Positions 9,574 to 16,758 of a stretch of 39,383 nt of DNA are shown piece after piece. The translations under genes and the position numbers were made by a program. The notes below the pieces were generated by a model. That model did no database searches, had not been told where the DNA came from, and worked only from the letters and a program-made list of their open reading frames with translations. The stretch is from a virus. The stretch is from positions 1 to 39,383 of IMG/VR virus record IMGVR_UViG_3300044547_000096; one strand, written 5' to 3'. The stretch's first letter is position 1, and every line of letters starts with the position of its first letter.

Positions 9574-9822
9574 CTAATCCTCTTCTTCTTCTTCAATAAA
9601 ATCATTTTCTAGTGCATGTTGAATTAATCCAGTTACATGCCATATTGGTGATTTATCATCAAATATTGTGCTTGCCCAGTATTGTCCATCACCATCAAAA
9701 AATTCTGCGGTAACAAAATATGTAGTACAAAATGCGCCATCTTGATGAAATGTATGTCCGTACTCATCAAGTAGATCTTTTAATTTGCTTCTAAATAAAG
9801 CTAAGCGTTCTTCGTCTGTCAT
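9574..9822 (-). CDS. Small acidic protein of the portal region (82 aa)
   Basis: An 82-residue protein with a helical N-terminus, a beta-rich centre with aromatic residues (YFVTAEFF, WASTIF, IWHV) and a final run of seven acidic residues. It overlaps the portal gene's end by four bases (ATGA), a translational-coupling junction. Nothing in it identifies a family. Its position suggests a minor head component or chaperone, but that is a guess. Confidence 0.6.
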   Translation of the reverse strand: MTDEERLALFRSKLKDLLDEYGHTFHQDGAFCTTYFVTAEFFDGDGQYWASTIFDDKSPIWHVTGLIQHALENDFIEEEEED

Positions 9823-11564
9823 GCTCCGCCACGCAGACGAGCTAGAATACTAGCAACATCTGGTGGTGGTCCTGCTGGCTGACCCTCAGGTCCTGCTGGT
9901 GCAGGTTGAGGTGGAGCACCCTGTTGCATTCCTTCAGGAGCCATAGGTTGCTCTGGTTGGGCTGGAGCTTCTTCGGCTTCTTCTTTCTTAAAGATTTCCA
10001 TAACGGCATCTTCAATAGAAGTGCCCTTCTTTTTCATGTCAATTACAGTAGCAATCTTTTCAATAATATCTGAAGGGTCAGCCCCATTAGCTGCCATTTG
10101 TGGAATAGCTTGAGTTAATGCTCCAATAGAACCAGAAAGAGCATCTCGCATTCGTTCAATATCAATGCGATCCTTTTCAAGACCAACATTCATACTCCAA
10201 GGTAGTTCGCTCATTACAAACTCACGAGATAGCAATCCAGCTTGCAAAGCCTGTAGCGAAAAGATAAGAGCACGAGATGGATCAAGTCCAGCCATAACAC
10301 CGTAGCGAACCTGAATGCTGTAGTCGCTCTTAATGTCTTTAGATGGTTTGTAACTAATTTCGTATGGTGCGCCTTGATAGACACCAGCCATAGTCTTATC
10401 TTCGTCAAATAGGGTCTGATCAATGTGGAAACATAGTTCCATAACCTTTTGGAAGGTTTCAGCAAGAATTTGCTGACCAGCCTTTATCTGCGAATCAAAG
10501 CCACCAAGAAGTGCTTGAACTCCAGAACCTGTAATAATAGACGCATCAATGTTACCTGATCTTCCTTCTGGGTAACGAGCACCCATACGCATTTCTTGCT
10601 CAAGCAACTGTTGTTCGGTAAATGCACCAGTAGGTAACTCAAGAGCTACACGACGTACACCAGCAGGGTTGTTTGTGCGGATAACAGAATCAGGACCAAA
10701 GGCAAATTCAGATACATCGTTAGGTAGAACTAACGGAGCTTGTACAGATTTTTCTGCAGCTTCCATAGCCAACATGCTAAAGCGAGCACGGGCAATTTGT
10801 GCCCATAGTACGTCATCAAACTGACCACGTGGGTCATCTAGGTCAAGCCCTGGACGACGAGCAACTACAACTGAAAGCATTCCAATTGGATTTTTAGCCT
10901 TGCGAAGAACTAGGTTACCACGTTGAGGTAAAAACAAAACTACCTGATCGGCATCTTCGTAACGCATTAGTTCCATATTGTTGTCAAGATCAGCTAGATC
11001 ACGACCTTGATCACCAACAATTGCACGTTCGTATTCGGGGAAATCAACAATTAGTTCACGCATAGTCTTAATGTACTTTTTAGTAAAAGATACACAACGA
11101 CCAAAACGATCAAACTCTGGGTAAGAACCCATAGGATTTTCAATGCGAATGTGTGGCATGTTTGCATCGAAGTTAGCATCAACAAAGATTGGCAAGAAAC
11201 CATAGGTCAAGTACCAGTCAGCACCCGTATACATCTGAGTCTGAAGATTAGAAAATTCAACGTAGTTGTTGGCAATAATGGTTCGCTTGTCAGAAAACTT
11301 TTTTGCCTTGTCAGAGTTAATACTTGGAGTTGAACAGTTAAATGAAGGAAGTGGAGCAAGAACTTCAGCAATGTCACGGGCAGCAACGTCAACAAAGTTA
11401 GCAATCATTGGACGAGACATGCCCTCTGGGAACATATCTGGGTACACGGACTCCATGTTTCCACGACGAACAGCGGTAATGTCTGCCATTCTAAAGTCAC
11501 GCTCAGCGTACCTGCGTGTTAGAGCTAATACCTTATTGGTAACTTGCTCGGTTGATAATGCCAT
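9819..11564 (-). CDS. Portal protein
   Basis: A 581-residue protein directly after the large terminase, with an AGGAA ribosome binding site six bases before its ATG. The length, the helical N-terminus, the mixed alpha/beta middle and the long helical region before a Pro/Gln/Gly-rich tail (from about residue 525) are those of podovirus-type portal or head-tail connector proteins. These form the dodecameric ring at one capsid vertex through which DNA is packaged and ejected. The disordered Pro-rich tail of about 50 residues is notable. Terminase-portal adjacency is the main support; I see no other candidate portal in the genome. Confidence 0.82.
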   Translation of the reverse strand: MALSTEQVTNKVLALTRRYAERDFRMADITAVRRGNMESVYPDMFPEGMSRPMIANFVDVAARDIAEVLAPLPSFNCSTPSINSDKAKKFSDKRTIIANNYVEFSNLQTQMYTGADWYLTYGFLPIFVDANFDANMPHIRIENPMGSYPEFDRFGRCVSFTKKYIKTMRELIVDFPEYERAIVGDQGRDLADLDNNMELMRYEDADQVVLFLPQRGNLVLRKAKNPIGMLSVVVARRPGLDLDDPRGQFDDVLWAQIARARFSMLAMEAAEKSVQAPLVLPNDVSEFAFGPDSVIRTNNPAGVRRVALELPTGAFTEQQLLEQEMRMGARYPEGRSGNIDASIITGSGVQALLGGFDSQIKAGQQILAETFQKVMELCFHIDQTLFDEDKTMAGVYQGAPYEISYKPSKDIKSDYSIQVRYGVMAGLDPSRALIFSLQALQAGLLSREFVMSELPWSMNVGLEKDRIDIERMRDALSGSIGALTQAIPQMAANGADPSDIIEKIATVIDMKKKGTSIEDAVMEIFKKEEAEEAPAQPEQPMAPEGMQQGAPPQPAPAGPEGQPAGPPPDVASILARLRGGA

Positions 11565-11572
11565 TTAATTTC

Positions 11573-13465
11573 CTAGTATAGACCTGACAATGTTTCCATT
11601 GCCATCTCATCAAGGTTTACTACACCTTGCATAGCGACGTTTCTTCTTGTTGCCCACTTGTTATTAGCGTGTGCCGTTCTGAAGTTACTTTGTTGAATTA
11701 ATTCTTTTGCTCTAATCTCACAGAACCACAGTGCCATAACACAGTCAGTTGGTCCTTTGGTATCAGCCTTCCAGGTAATTAACTGGTTAACTAAAGCCTT
11801 AACATGCTCATTAGAGTTATCGGGAAGCTCAATAAGGTTGTCCCTGTTGAACTTTCCATCACGCATACTACCAAATAGGGATGACATTGCAGCTACACCG
11901 AAGTTAACATCCCACTTGTTCTTGCTGGTAAAGTGCTCTCGTAGTGCAGTACCACGGCTGGCAAGCCACATTCGCAACTCATTATCAAGCGAGAAAGCTT
12001 TTTGATAAGCATTGATTTCAATGCGTAGCTCTTGTGGTTGATAGATCTCTACCCACTCCTTGATTAAGCTATCAATCTTTTGTGGAGTAGATTCAGCCAT
12101 GTTGTACACATCAAGCACGTATCGCTTGTTGGTCTCTCGGTTGACTGCATAGACAACCATAGCTGTTTTGCCAGACATGGCAGGATCCAGCCCCATAATA
12201 ACAAACCAAGAACCTTGAGGACTTGGATGTCCAGGAGCATTGAAGTTAAGTTTACCAACTTTACGCATACGGTTTACTGAACCATTAACAATAGGAAGTG
12301 GGAATATCGCATCTTCCTCTACATCTTGTTGTTGGTAAACAAGTGCCCACGTGGAGGGGCTAACCTCGCTACGACGCTCAAACAGTCGCCTACCGTCCCA
12401 CTTTACAAAGTGCCCGTTTTCATCGGGTGTAAGCAATTCTGGATCATCAAACTCGTCAGCCCCATCCAGCGGTCTATCAGACCTAGCCCAAAGTGTCTTC
12501 CACTTTTCAGGCTTATCGTCAAACTCAAGTACAGCTGGCATGGCTAAGTAAGTGAAGGGTGACTTACCGCCAGTCCAGTGTTCAGGATTTCTAATTTCTT
12601 TATATAGATCTATTGAGGAAACTCTAGTCCCAGCAATCAGCAGCGTCCCAGTCGAACCCACACGGGTAACTACCATCTTCTGCAACCAGTTGAGTTGCTT
12701 TTCCCATTCGTGCGCGTTTGTCGTTGAGACAATATCGTCCATGATGATTAGATCCGCACGAGTACCGTAGATCTGTTGTCCAATACCAAGAGCTTGAACC
12801 GTCGGGTCCTTCTCCCCTGACTCTCTTTCGAGATAAATTCTGTCTGCAGTCCATTGGTCTGCTGTCTCCTTATAGCCCCCTGGAGGACCATAGACCTGTT
12901 GCATCTTAAGCCACGGCTCTTCGGTCATGCGCTGCTTGATGGAGTACAAGAACTCCTTGGCGCGTGTCTGGGTCTGGGAAATGACCACAATCCGAATATT
13001 GGGATTTAAAGCAATTTTGTACATGGCGTAGTTAACCGTCATGGTGGTTGACTTGGCATGTTCTGGGGGTACATTCATCAGAAGCCTACGGCGGTTGCCT
13101 GGCTCAAATGTCATGGAAGGGTGTTGCCACGCTGGGTCACGACCCTCAAGAACGTCAATCCAGTTTTGCTGATGAGGGAATACCTCGGTGTTCAAGAACT
13201 CTTTAGAGAACGTGGCAAAATCAATTTTATGTTTATTTTCACCTAGTGAGGCGGCAATGGCATCGGATCCAAAGTTAATGGCTTCCTCAACCTGCGCGGC
13301 GAATTCCCCATCTAGCATCCAAGATCTAAGGCTGGTCCGCTTCTTTCCCACAGCAGCAAGGGCGGAATCCATATCTATGCCCTGCTTAAGAAAAGAAATA
13401 AACTTTCTCTGATCTTCAATTTGCCGAAGTCTGGTATGGTGTTGATCTCCAGCTTTAGCAGCCAT
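11573..13465 (-). CDS. Terminase large subunit with N-terminal helix-turn-helix segment
   Basis: The DNA-packaging motor ATPase/nuclease, 630 residues from the chosen ATG. The Walker A-like motif is PPEHAKSTT (residues 133-141), the Walker B is LIIMDD (239-244), and the RNase H-like nuclease domain begins around MGLDPAMSG with its first metal-binding Asp. Residues about 15-65 resemble a helix-turn-helix of the type usually found in small terminases, and no separate small-terminase gene is visible. The frame is open for 26 more codons upstream to 13543, but that stretch runs through an AT-rich palindrome and a hairpin and is hydrophobic in translation, so I place the start at 13465. It is the first gene of the leftward block. 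Confidence 0.92.
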   Translation of the reverse strand: MAAKAGDQHHTRLRQIEDQRKFISFLKQGIDMDSALAAVGKKRTSLRSWMLDGEFAAQVEEAINFGSDAIAASLGENKHKIDFATFSKEFLNTEVFPHQQNWIDVLEGRDPAWQHPSMTFEPGNRRRLLMNVPPEHAKSTTMTVNYAMYKIALNPNIRIVVISQTQTRAKEFLYSIKQRMTEEPWLKMQQVYGPPGGYKETADQWTADRIYLERESGEKDPTVQALGIGQQIYGTRADLIIMDDIVSTTNAHEWEKQLNWLQKMVVTRVGSTGTLLIAGTRVSSIDLYKEIRNPEHWTGGKSPFTYLAMPAVLEFDDKPEKWKTLWARSDRPLDGADEFDDPELLTPDENGHFVKWDGRRLFERRSEVSPSTWALVYQQQDVEEDAIFPLPIVNGSVNRMRKVGKLNFNAPGHPSPQGSWFVIMGLDPAMSGKTAMVVYAVNRETNKRYVLDVYNMAESTPQKIDSLIKEWVEIYQPQELRIEINAYQKAFSLDNELRMWLASRGTALREHFTSKNKWDVNFGVAAMSSLFGSMRDGKFNRDNLIELPDNSNEHVKALVNQLITWKADTKGPTDCVMALWFCEIRAKELIQQSNFRTAHANNKWATRRNVAMQGVVNLDEMAMETLSGLY

Positions 13466-13492
13466 AATAAACCTAATTATTCTAATAATAGT

Positions 13493-13513
13493 ATTACTAT
13501 TAATAATAGTAAT
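13493..13513. repeat. AT-rich inverted repeat (candidate operator)
   Basis: The perfect 9-bp arms ATTACTATT (13493-13501) and AATAGTAAT (13505-13513) are separated by three bases. A further AATAGTA half-site just to the left pairs with the same left arm, giving two overlapping dyads. It lies about 30 bases upstream of the terminase ATG, where a repressor or activator dimer could control the leftward operon. Alternatively it may form a leader RNA hairpin. Confidence 0.5.
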
Positions 13514-13518
13514 AGTAA

Positions 13519-13541
13519 GCAACCCCTCCAAAGGGGGTTGC
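13519..13541 (-). terminator. GC hairpin before terminase (attenuator-like)
   Basis: A perfect 8-bp stem, GCAACCCC (13519-13526) with GGGGTTGC (13534-13541), and a 7-base loop. Read leftward it is followed by an A/T-rich stretch, but not by a clean U-run. It precedes the terminase gene, so it would act on a leader transcript as an attenuator or RNA stabiliser rather than as an end-of-operon terminator. Confidence 0.45.
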
Positions 13542-13602
13542 AATTAACTGGCAAGCCATAAGACAAGCTTGCTTTACTTATAACCTCTACTAATACTAAC
13601 CC

Positions 13603-13663
13603 TGTTACAGAACACTTGTAACGCTCTGTTATCAGATTGTTACCTAAATCACATAGATTGTTA
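13603..13663. repeat. Phased TGTTA direct repeats (iteron-like)
   Basis: TGTTA occurs four times, at 13603, 13627, 13638 and 13659. The last two are part of a longer direct repeat AGATTGTTA (13634-13642 and 13655-13663) whose copies are 21 bp apart, two helical turns. Spacings of 11 and 21 bp place the last three sites on one face of the helix. Such phased short repeats in an AT-rich region are typical of initiator or regulator binding sites. The function is inferred. Confidence 0.45.
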
Positions 13664-13786
13664 TAAACAAAACAAATAGATAATACTACGGGCAAACAAC
13701 TAACTATAAATTATTACAGACTCTACAGTATTACTTCCGTACGAGATTAACAACTGGGGGTCAAGTCTAAACTTATATTATCCTTC

Positions 13787-13833
13787 TCGCTCCGCTACAT
13801 TCAGTCGCTATCGCTCCTTCATTTCGCTCCGCT
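13787..13833. repeat. Three TCGCTCC direct repeats
   Basis: TCGCTCC is found at 13787-13793, 13811-13817 and 13824-13830. The first and third extend to the identical 10-mer TCGCTCCGCT. They form a locally C/T-biased and GC-richer patch inside an AT-rich intergenic region. They could be a protein-binding array or a remnant of an expanded repeat; I cannot choose between these. Confidence 0.4.
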
Positions 13834-13834
13834 T

Positions 13835-13875
13835 GTACCCCCCTACCAGCTCAGTGACTACCTGGGGGGAGGTAC
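13835..13875. repeat. Poly-C/poly-G inverted repeat
   Basis: GTACCCCCC (13835-13843) faces GGGGGG (13864-13869) followed by AGGTAC (13870-13875). The two sides can pair through the C/G runs and the GTACC/GGTAC ends, leaving a bulge and a loop of about 20 bases. In either RNA this is a stable imperfect stem. No U-tract follows on the plus strand, so it is not a standard terminator. Confidence 0.4.
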
Positions 13876-13965
13876 TTATAACTATGGTTTAGTTTAAAGA
13901 CAAAGACCTCGACTGTTTGTACTGTTGACTGTCTTATCCAGACTATTAACCCCCCTAAAGAGATA

Positions 13966-13982
13966 AGCAAGCAAAGCTTGCT
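13966..13982 (+). repeat. Short hairpin in the leader of the rightward operon
   Basis: A perfect 7-bp inverted repeat, AGCAAGC (13966-13972) and GCTTGCT (13976-13982), with an AAA loop. It lies about 40 bases before the first rightward gene, hence probably in its 5' leader. It could be an operator or an mRNA hairpin. Confidence 0.4.
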
Positions 13983-14021
13983 AGGTAGTTTGTAGTTAAT
14001 GTCAACCAGAAAGGAACTACA

Positions 14022-14243
14022 ATGCTATCAACAATCAATGGGTTCGACCTTCTATTAATCCTCATCATTACCGCATTGGCGTACCGCGTCTACAACCTTA
14101 ACCGTGAGTGTGAGGATTACGTAGGTCAAATGCTACGCCTGTCTTGGGATCTCCAAGCAGAACTCCAAGCCAACCATCACAACGATCCAGACAAGCACGA
14201 GTACCAGTCATTCTGCGACTGCAACAAATGCATACCTTTCTAG
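14022..14243 (+). CDS. Small membrane-anchored protein, first gene of the rightward operon (73 aa)
   Basis: A 73-residue protein. Residues about 8-24 (FDLLLILIITALAYRVY) form a hydrophobic helix that probably anchors it in the membrane. The remainder is hydrophilic and helical and ends in a small Cys cluster (CDCNKC). An AAAGGA ribosome binding site sits seven bases before the ATG. Being first in the early block, it may act on the host membrane soon after infection. I do not recognise the family. Confidence 0.6.
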   Translation: MLSTINGFDLLLILIITALAYRVYNLNRECEDYVGQMLRLSWDLQAELQANHHNDPDKHEYQSFCDCNKCIPF

Positions 14244-14254
14244 GTTCTTTAGTG

Positions 14255-14285
14255 ACGACCACCCCGCTCTGCGTGGTGTGGTCGT
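14255..14285 (+). terminator. Stem-loop between the first two early genes
   Basis: ACGACC (14255-14260) pairs with GGTCGT (14280-14285). The inner ACCCCGC/GCGTGGT segments extend the stem with one mismatch and a small bulge around a three-base TCT loop. No T-run follows. It probably tunes expression or mRNA stability between gene 1 and gene 2 rather than ending transcription, because the operon continues. Confidence 0.45.
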
Positions 14286-14334
14286 TGCTATGGATTCTAG
14301 GTGGATCCAATCAGTCACAGAACAGGAGTAAATA

Positions 14335-14934
14335 ATGACTGACTTAAGTACCTACGGGGACGACGAGAAGCTATCCAGCATCTTGGACGTACTCAAGCAA
14401 GCAGGTCTCTTTGACCGTGTCGTTGCAGTCAAGTCGCTAGTAAATGACGATGACTTAGACACAGAGGATGAGGACTGGGTGGACGTACAAACCAAGTACG
14501 GACACGACACCACGGACTATGTCTTTGGTGACCGTTCAGAATCTAGAGCAGGCACTATCTCAACAGAAACTGAGCCTGTATCAGGACACGACTGGGTATC
14601 TCCAGTCCAACACACAGGTCGCAAGATTTACGTTATCTCTGGCACAAAGGCTATGTGTGGACTCAAGGAAGCAGACTGCTTCGACCTTACCTGCAGGCAC
14701 GTACCAGTGCTTGAGGAACAAGACGAGGAACGTCACGAGTTCAAGCAAGACTGGAACTCAATGGCTGACAGACCCACAGAGAACTTCTTTATGGGGTTGC
14801 CAGGTCTTCGTTACATAGAGAGTGACCAGCAATACTTCACTCGTCTCAACACGGTGTGCAGTGAGTGCAATCTCTACACACCATCACGACTAGAACTATG
14901 TCAGAACTGCGACAAAGTTTTAGTATCCAAATAA
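14335..14934 (+). CDS. Hypothetical protein with C-terminal zinc ribbon (199 aa)
   Basis: A 199-residue protein whose first third is acidic (an Asp/Glu-rich stretch at about residues 37-50). A mixed middle region follows, then a four-cysteine C-terminus: C175-x2-C178 and C189-x2-C192, a zinc-ribbon pattern. An AGGAG ribosome binding site lies seven bases before the ATG. Hairpins on both sides isolate the gene within the operon. Zinc ribbons in phage early proteins often mediate nucleic-acid or RNA-polymerase contact, but nothing here proves either. Confidence 0.6.
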   Translation: MTDLSTYGDDEKLSSILDVLKQAGLFDRVVAVKSLVNDDDLDTEDEDWVDVQTKYGHDTTDYVFGDRSESRAGTISTETEPVSGHDWVSPVQHTGRKIYVISGTKAMCGLKEADCFDLTCRHVPVLEEQDEERHEFKQDWNSMADRPTENFFMGLPGLRYIESDQQYFTRLNTVCSECNLYTPSRLELCQNCDKVLVSK

Positions 14935-14939
14935 AAATA

Positions 14940-14973
14940 GGCTTACGCCCCCACTTTGTGGGGGGCGTAAGCC
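14940..14973 (+). terminator. Strong 13-bp stem-loop
   Basis: A perfect 13-bp stem joins 14940-14952 (GGCTTACGCCCCC) to 14961-14973, with an 8-base loop. It sits six bases after the stop of the upstream gene and before a GGAG ribosome binding site for the next. There is no T-tract after it, so it may be an inefficient terminator, a transcript 3'-end stabiliser or a processing site that sets different levels for the two genes. Confidence 0.6.
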
Positions 14974-14998
14974 ACTCAACAGATAAAAGGAGCAAGGA

Positions 14999-15325
14999 AT
15001 GAACAACGAACTAACAGTGACAGGTAAGTTAAAGAACATCAAGGAGTTCGATCAGTACGGCTTGATGATCGTAGGTCAGTTGACCCAGAAGGTTGGTAAC
15101 GAACGAGCAAAGTTCACAATCCCAGTAGCCTGCTTTGACGAAAGCATTGCAAGCACACTGCGAGGACTGCGCGAGATGCAAGACGGTAACGGCTTTACAC
15201 CAGTAGTGAATATCGTAGGTGAATTAGACACCAAGTTCGATGTTCGTCAGGGAGTTGAGTTGAGTGACCGCAAGCCACCGCTTACCCGTGTACTTATCAA
15301 GTCCGTAGAACTAGCAGAAGTCTAG
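14999..15325 (+). CDS. OB-fold-like protein, candidate single-stranded DNA-binding protein
   Basis: A 108-residue protein with alternating short beta strands (ELTVTGKLKNIKEF, GLMIVGQLTQKV, AKFTIPVACF, VVNIVGELDTKF, RVLIKSVEL) separated by loops. This is the arrangement of an OB-fold, and the size is close to that of small SSB or PriB proteins. It is flanked by hairpins that could allow it to be expressed at its own, probably high, level, as an SSB would need. The genome otherwise lacks a recognisable SSB. The fold assignment is inference from strand pattern, not from conserved residues. An AAAAGGAG site precedes the ATG. Confidence 0.45.
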   Translation: MNNELTVTGKLKNIKEFDQYGLMIVGQLTQKVGNERAKFTIPVACFDESIASTLRGLREMQDGNGFTPVVNIVGELDTKFDVRQGVELSDRKPPLTRVLIKSVELAEV

Positions 15326-15332
15326 TTCAATC

Positions 15333-15368
15333 GAGAGAGGTGTGGGGCATTCGCCCTGCACCTCTCTC
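15333..15368 (+). terminator. Rho-independent-like terminator after the OB-fold gene
   Basis: A 16-bp stem formed by 15333-15348 and 15353-15368, with two G-U wobbles and a four-base loop ATTC, followed by CTCTTTCC. Stability, position eight bases after the stop and the T/C-rich tail suggest termination or partial attenuation of the first part of the early operon. Confidence 0.6.
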
Positions 15369-15405
15369 TCTTTCCGAAACAGTAGAGAGTTAGGCGTTTA
15401 CTAAG

Positions 15406-15585
15406 TTGGTAGATAACAATGCGCTTACTAAGTGCAATCATATCTATAGTCCAGAGTGTAATAGCTGTGGAGAAGACAACACTTATAGATGGATTGTTTG
15501 TGCAAGGTACAAGAAAGACTGTCCAGACTTTGCATGTATTACATGTGGAGAAATAGAAATAACAACCGAAAGGAACAGCAAATGA
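15406..15585 (+). CDS. Seven-cysteine zinc-ribbon miniprotein (59 aa, TTG start)
   Basis: An open frame of 59 codons from TTG at 15406 to a TGA that overlaps the next gene's ATG (ATGA). It encodes cysteines at residues 10, 18, 21, 32, 39, 44 and 47, with CNSC and CITC pairs and the sequence ACITCGE, a treble-clef or zinc-ribbon pattern. The stop/start overlap and the organised cysteines argue that this frame is real. The larger frame of the next gene could also be extended over this interval, but that extension lacks such order. There is no in-frame ATG; an in-frame TAG lies five codons upstream of the TTG. Function unknown. Confidence 0.6.
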   Translation: MVDNNALTKCNHIYSPECNSCGEDNTYRWIVCARYKKDCPDFACITCGEIEITTERNSK

Positions 15586-16142
15586 GTACAACAAAAGAGA
15601 TAGATCTAGGTGCAATTACAGAAGAACATCTAGCAACAGTTCAAAGTGTATACAAACTAATGGCATTCTTACTAGATGAGAACGCTGACTACAGTAAGTT
15701 AAGTACCGAAGAGCTTGAGCTAATCCATGTAGCTACTACTAACATTAAAATCCGCGATGGTGTACTTAAGTACTTCAGTGATGCACCATTCAGCATTCGA
15801 GTAGACATTATGAAATCATTTACAACTGTTAGTCAAACAATGGTTGACAATGAAGACATCAATGAAGAAGCAATTGGTTACACATCAATGATCTTAGCTG
15901 CCTTCATGCTATGCCATGCAGGTATGCTAGAAGACTTTGATGAAGATCGTAATGTTGACTATGAACTAGAACTAGTAGATAAATTACTAGATCAAGCAAT
16001 AGAGATGGGCTGCGATGCAAGCCTACTAACACTGTTAAAGATGGCACGTGATCACAACATCCCACCACGTATCTTCTATTCATCATTAGAAGCAGTGTCA
16101 TTCCACAAAGCAACAGATCCAACAGGACATGAAGATGAGTAA
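15582..16142 (+). CDS. Helical hypothetical protein (186 aa)
   Basis: A 186-residue acidic helical protein. The start chosen is ATG 15582, with AAAGGA eight bases upstream and an ATGA overlap with the preceding zinc-ribbon gene. The frame is open to an earlier ATG at 15489, but that would run over the cysteine protein. The C-terminal half (ELVDKLLDQAIEMG, LLTLLKMARDH) looks like packed helical hairpins. No motif is recognised. It is part of the tightly overlapped early operon. Confidence 0.6.
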   Translation: MSTTKEIDLGAITEEHLATVQSVYKLMAFLLDENADYSKLSTEELELIHVATTNIKIRDGVLKYFSDAPFSIRVDIMKSFTTVSQTMVDNEDINEEAIGYTSMILAAFMLCHAGMLEDFDEDRNVDYELELVDKLLDQAIEMGCDASLLTLLKMARDHNIPPRIFYSSLEAVSFHKATDPTGHEDE

Positions 16143-16224
16143 AAGAATACAAGTAATTACAAAAGGTCCTAAAGAAATAAAGCGAGAAAAAAAGCAAGCT
16201 CTTAAATTAAGGCAAGCAAAATGA
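16135..16224 (+). CDS. Tiny basic peptide (29 aa)
   Basis: A 29-residue peptide with 10 Lys/Arg residues and only one acidic cluster, a single amphipathic or nucleic-acid-binding helix at most. Its ATG overlaps the end of the upstream gene by eight bases and its TGA overlaps the next ATG (ATGA). Both overlaps fit the junction style of this operon and are the main reason to believe it. It could also be a translational relay without a functional product. Confidence 0.4.
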   Translation: MSKRIQVITKGPKEIKREKKQALKLRQAK

Positions 16225-16364
16225 TTAAAGCTGAAGCTGTATGTAATAGGTGCAACACACCTGTTGAGTTTCAGTTAGTAACACCAGGTTACTTTGCTTG
16301 GTGCCCACATCACGATGAAGATCTATATAAATTCGAGTGCAAGCTGGAGGTATGGAATGATTAA
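16221..16364 (+). CDS. Zinc-finger-like miniprotein (47 aa)
   Basis: A 47-residue protein with C8-x2-C11 and C28-x2-H31 spaced by 16 residues, plus C40: a compact zinc-binding arrangement (CNRC ... CPHH). It starts in an ATGA overlap with the preceding peptide and ends eight bases inside the next gene. It resembles single zinc knuckles of phage early proteins. Its partner or target is unknown. Confidence 0.55.
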   Translation: MIKAEAVCNRCNTPVEFQLVTPGYFAWCPHHDEDLYKFECKLEVWND

Positions 16365-16758
16365 GACAAGCAGTGGTACCGTGTACTACACACAAAAAGA
16401 AATGACTGATAGAACCAATGAGGTTATGGAAGATGGCTACAAAATTACCAATGCTATCTATGAGAAAGCTAATGACCTAGATTGGTGTGAAGAGTATGAC
16501 AACTGGGCTGAAGATACAAACAAAGATCTTAAATACTTTGAGATCCCATTAATGCGTAGAGAATATTCAGTTACATATACATTGGTACGCACACAATCAG
16601 CAGACGTAACAATAACAGTGACAGCACGTAGTGATGATAACGCAGAAGATCAAGCCAATGACATCTATGATGTAAGTGATCTCGTTGACAAGCTAGATGA
16701 AAACGATTGGGAAACACAAGACGTAGACATAGACCGCACAGAAGTAGGGGAAGCATGA
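16357..16758 (+). CDS. Acidic hypothetical protein (133 aa)
   Basis: The start is set at ATG 16357 because a strong GGAGG lies six bases upstream; the frame is open to 16294, but the extra residues have no ribosome binding site. The 133-residue product has a helical, aromatic N-terminal half. A beta-rich segment with YSVTYTLVRTQSADVTITVTARSD (residues about 69-92) leads into a very acidic C-terminus. The alternating beta segment and the helix after it (AEDQANDIYD) resemble small phage proteins of unknown function. The stop overlaps the next start in ATGA. Confidence 0.55.
   Translation: MIKTSSGTVYYTQKEMTDRTNEVMEDGYKITNAIYEKANDLDWCEEYDNWAEDTNKDLKYFEIPLMRREYSVTYTLVRTQSADVTITVTARSDDNAEDQANDIYDVSDLVDKLDENDWETQDVDIDRTEVGEA

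Larger units (their letters stand above)
13466..14021. promoter_or_regulatory. Divergent intergenic region, candidate promoters and replication origin
   Basis: This is the only long non-coding stretch (556 bases), separating the leftward structural block from the rightward replication block. It contains AT-rich inverted repeats, a GC hairpin, phased TGTTA direct repeats, three TCGCTCC repeats, a poly-C/poly-G inverted repeat and a small hairpin, each listed separately. Both operons must be transcribed from here or nearby, but I found no pair of -35/-10 boxes with correct spacing that I would defend. The density of repeats makes it the best origin candidate in the genome. Confidence 0.6.

Noticed and set aside
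13466-13543. Upstream extension of the terminase frame by 26 codons
   Set aside because: The extra residues are a hydrophobic Ile/Thr run translated from an AT palindrome and a hairpin, with no ribosome binding site; ATG 13465 gives a normal N-terminus.
13477-13695. Minus-strand 72-codon frame upstream of terminase
   Set aside because: It runs through the repeat-rich intergenic region and ends in a Leu/Ile run from the AT palindrome, with no ribosome binding site.
14098-14310. Minus-strand frame opposite the first early gene
   Set aside because: It overlaps a well-supported plus-strand gene and a hairpin, and its composition is not protein-like.
15489-15581. Earlier ATG for the 186-residue protein
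   Set aside because: It would overwrite the ordered-cysteine frame at 15406-15585, and ATG 15582 has a good ribosome binding site.
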